Source: an uncultured Lachnospiraceae bacterium (lineage in GTDB: Bacteria; Bacillota; Clostridia; Lachnospirales; Lachnospiraceae). Taken from it: 6,818 nt of DNA. The first letter of the stretch is position 1, and the number at the start of each line of letters is the position of its first letter. The position numbers were made by a program, and so were the translations under genes. The DNA lies in assembly GCA_958405355.1 (NCBI GenBank), contig CATYEA010000103.1, positions 1 to 6,818 of the forward strand, read 5' to 3'. The notes under the pieces were generated by a model. That model was given only the letters and a program-made list of their open reading frames with translations. It made no database searches and was not told where the DNA came from. Shown in pieces: positions 6,094 through 6,818 of this stretch.

Positions 6094-6818
6094 ATGGTAT
6101 TTGAAACAATTATTTATGAGGTAAAAAACAATATTGGTTATATTACAATCAATCGCCCGAAGGCATTGAATGCATTGAATGTACAGGCATTAACAGAGTT
6201 ATCTGAGGCGCTGGATTTAGCGGCAGCAGATGACAGCGCTAAAGTGGTTATTATTACAGGCGCCGGCGGAAGAGCCTTTGTTGCCGGGGCAGATATTTCG
6301 GCAATGCAGAACATGACGGCGGTTGAGGCTTATGATTATGCAAGATTAGGTCAGACCACTTATAACAAAGTTCAGGATTTGCCGAAAATTGTTATTGCTG
6401 CTATTGATGGATTTGCACTTGGCGGCGGATGCGAGCTGGCTCTGTCCTGCGATATTCGCGTGGCTTCGGCAAAATCTCAGATTGGTATTCCGGAAGTTAC
6501 TTTGGGCGTTTTTCCTGGCTTTGCAGGAACTCAGAGACTGCCGAGACTTGTTGGTACAGGAATTGCCAAAGAAATGCTTGCTACGGCGCGTAAAGTTCGC
6601 GCAGATGAAGCCCAAAAAATTGGCCTTGTGAATTATGTTGTTGAAGAAAATCCTGTAGCGAAAGCAGAGGAACTGGCAGCACAGATTTGTAAAAACAGTA
6701 TGTCAGCCATTGCTTTAGGCAAAAAGGCTATGAATGAAGGCATGGAAATGGAGTTAAAGAAAGGTATTGAACATGAAGCAGCTCTGTTTGCCGTAGCTTT
6801 TACAACAGAAGACCAGAG
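6094..6818 (+). CDS. crt: Crotonase: enoyl-CoA hydratase / 3-hydroxybutyryl-CoA dehydratase (3' end outside window)
   Basis: The frame is open from ATG 6094 to the window edge, 241 codons of an expected 260 or so. The enoyl-CoA hydratase fold signatures are present: ITINRPKALNAL at residues 17-28, oxyanion-hole loop AGADISAM (64-71, A66 as the first backbone donor), GFALGGGCELALSCDI (106-121, second donor G111, catalytic E114), and IPEVTLGVFPGFAGTQRLPRL (from 132, catalytic E134). Both glutamates matching E144/E164 of the rat enzyme are present, so a true hydratase/dehydratase is expected. The C-terminal FTTEDQ also fits clostridial Crt. The likely reaction is 3-hydroxybutyryl-CoA to crotonyl-CoA in butyrate-type fermentation, but another short-chain enoyl-CoA cannot be excluded without the downstream genes. 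The gene symbol reflects family resemblance. It stands first in a unit driven by the sigma-54 promoter. Confidence 0.92.
   Translation, partial: MVFETIIYEVKNNIGYITINRPKALNALNVQALTELSEALDLAAADDSAKVVIITGAGGRAFVAGADISAMQNMTAVEAYDYARLGQTTYNKVQDLPKIVIAAIDGFALGGGCELALSCDIRVASAKSQIGIPEVTLGVFPGFAGTQRLPRLVGTGIAKEMLATARKVRADEAQKIGLVNYVVEENPVAKAEELAAQICKNSMSAIALGKKAMNEGMEMELKKGIEHEAALFAVAFTTEDQ

Noticed and set aside
6346..6631. Open frames on either strand inside the crotonase gene.
   Set aside because: They overlap a protein with intact catalytic motifs and show no family features or ribosome binding sites of their own.

Overview
The window reads as chromosome of a low-to-mid GC anaerobic Firmicute, most likely a Clostridia/Lachnospiraceae-type gut fermenter. 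This is inferred from strong AGGAGG-type ribosome binding sites, the anaerobic (CbiL/CbiF) style of cobalamin genes, a Na/Pi transporter fused to PhoU, and a sigma-54 activator next to a clostridial-type crotonase. All supported genes are on the + strand. No RNA gene, CRISPR array, insertion sequence or phage gene was seen.

Layout. (1) 2-1678: the tail of an unidentified gene (possibly a SAM-dependent methyltransferase), then cbiL and cbiF, two corrin-ring methyltransferases of cobalamin biosynthesis, coupled by a TAATG overlap. (2) 1711-3399: a Na+/phosphate symporter-family protein with a C-terminal PhoU domain, only 32 bases after cbiF and probably on the same transcript, which ends at a clear intrinsic terminator at 3412-3452. 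(3) 3527-4293: a NagD-like HAD-IIA phosphatase gene broken by one frameshift near 4085-4090; both halves are otherwise well preserved. (4) 4432-5817: a PAS / AAA+ / Fis-type sigma-54 activator (bacterial enhancer-binding protein). (5) 5818-6093: a 276-base control region. (6) 6094-6818: a crotonase (enoyl-CoA hydratase / 3-hydroxybutyryl-CoA dehydratase) running off the window end.

The most interesting part is the control region. It carries three copies of a 17-bp dyad (TGTAA-N7-TTACA type) at 5821-5837, 5839-5855 and, inverted, 5885-5901. A strong terminator at 5950-5998 follows, then a correctly spaced -24/-12 sigma-54 promoter at 6025-6039, about 55 bases before the crotonase start. Together with the adjacent activator this makes a complete, testable circuit: a PAS-sensed signal, the activator bound at upstream sites, sigma-54 RNA polymerase, and a crotonase-led operon, probably for crotonyl-CoA/butyrate-type CoA-thioester fermentation. 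The ligand and the rest of the operon lie outside what this sequence can show.
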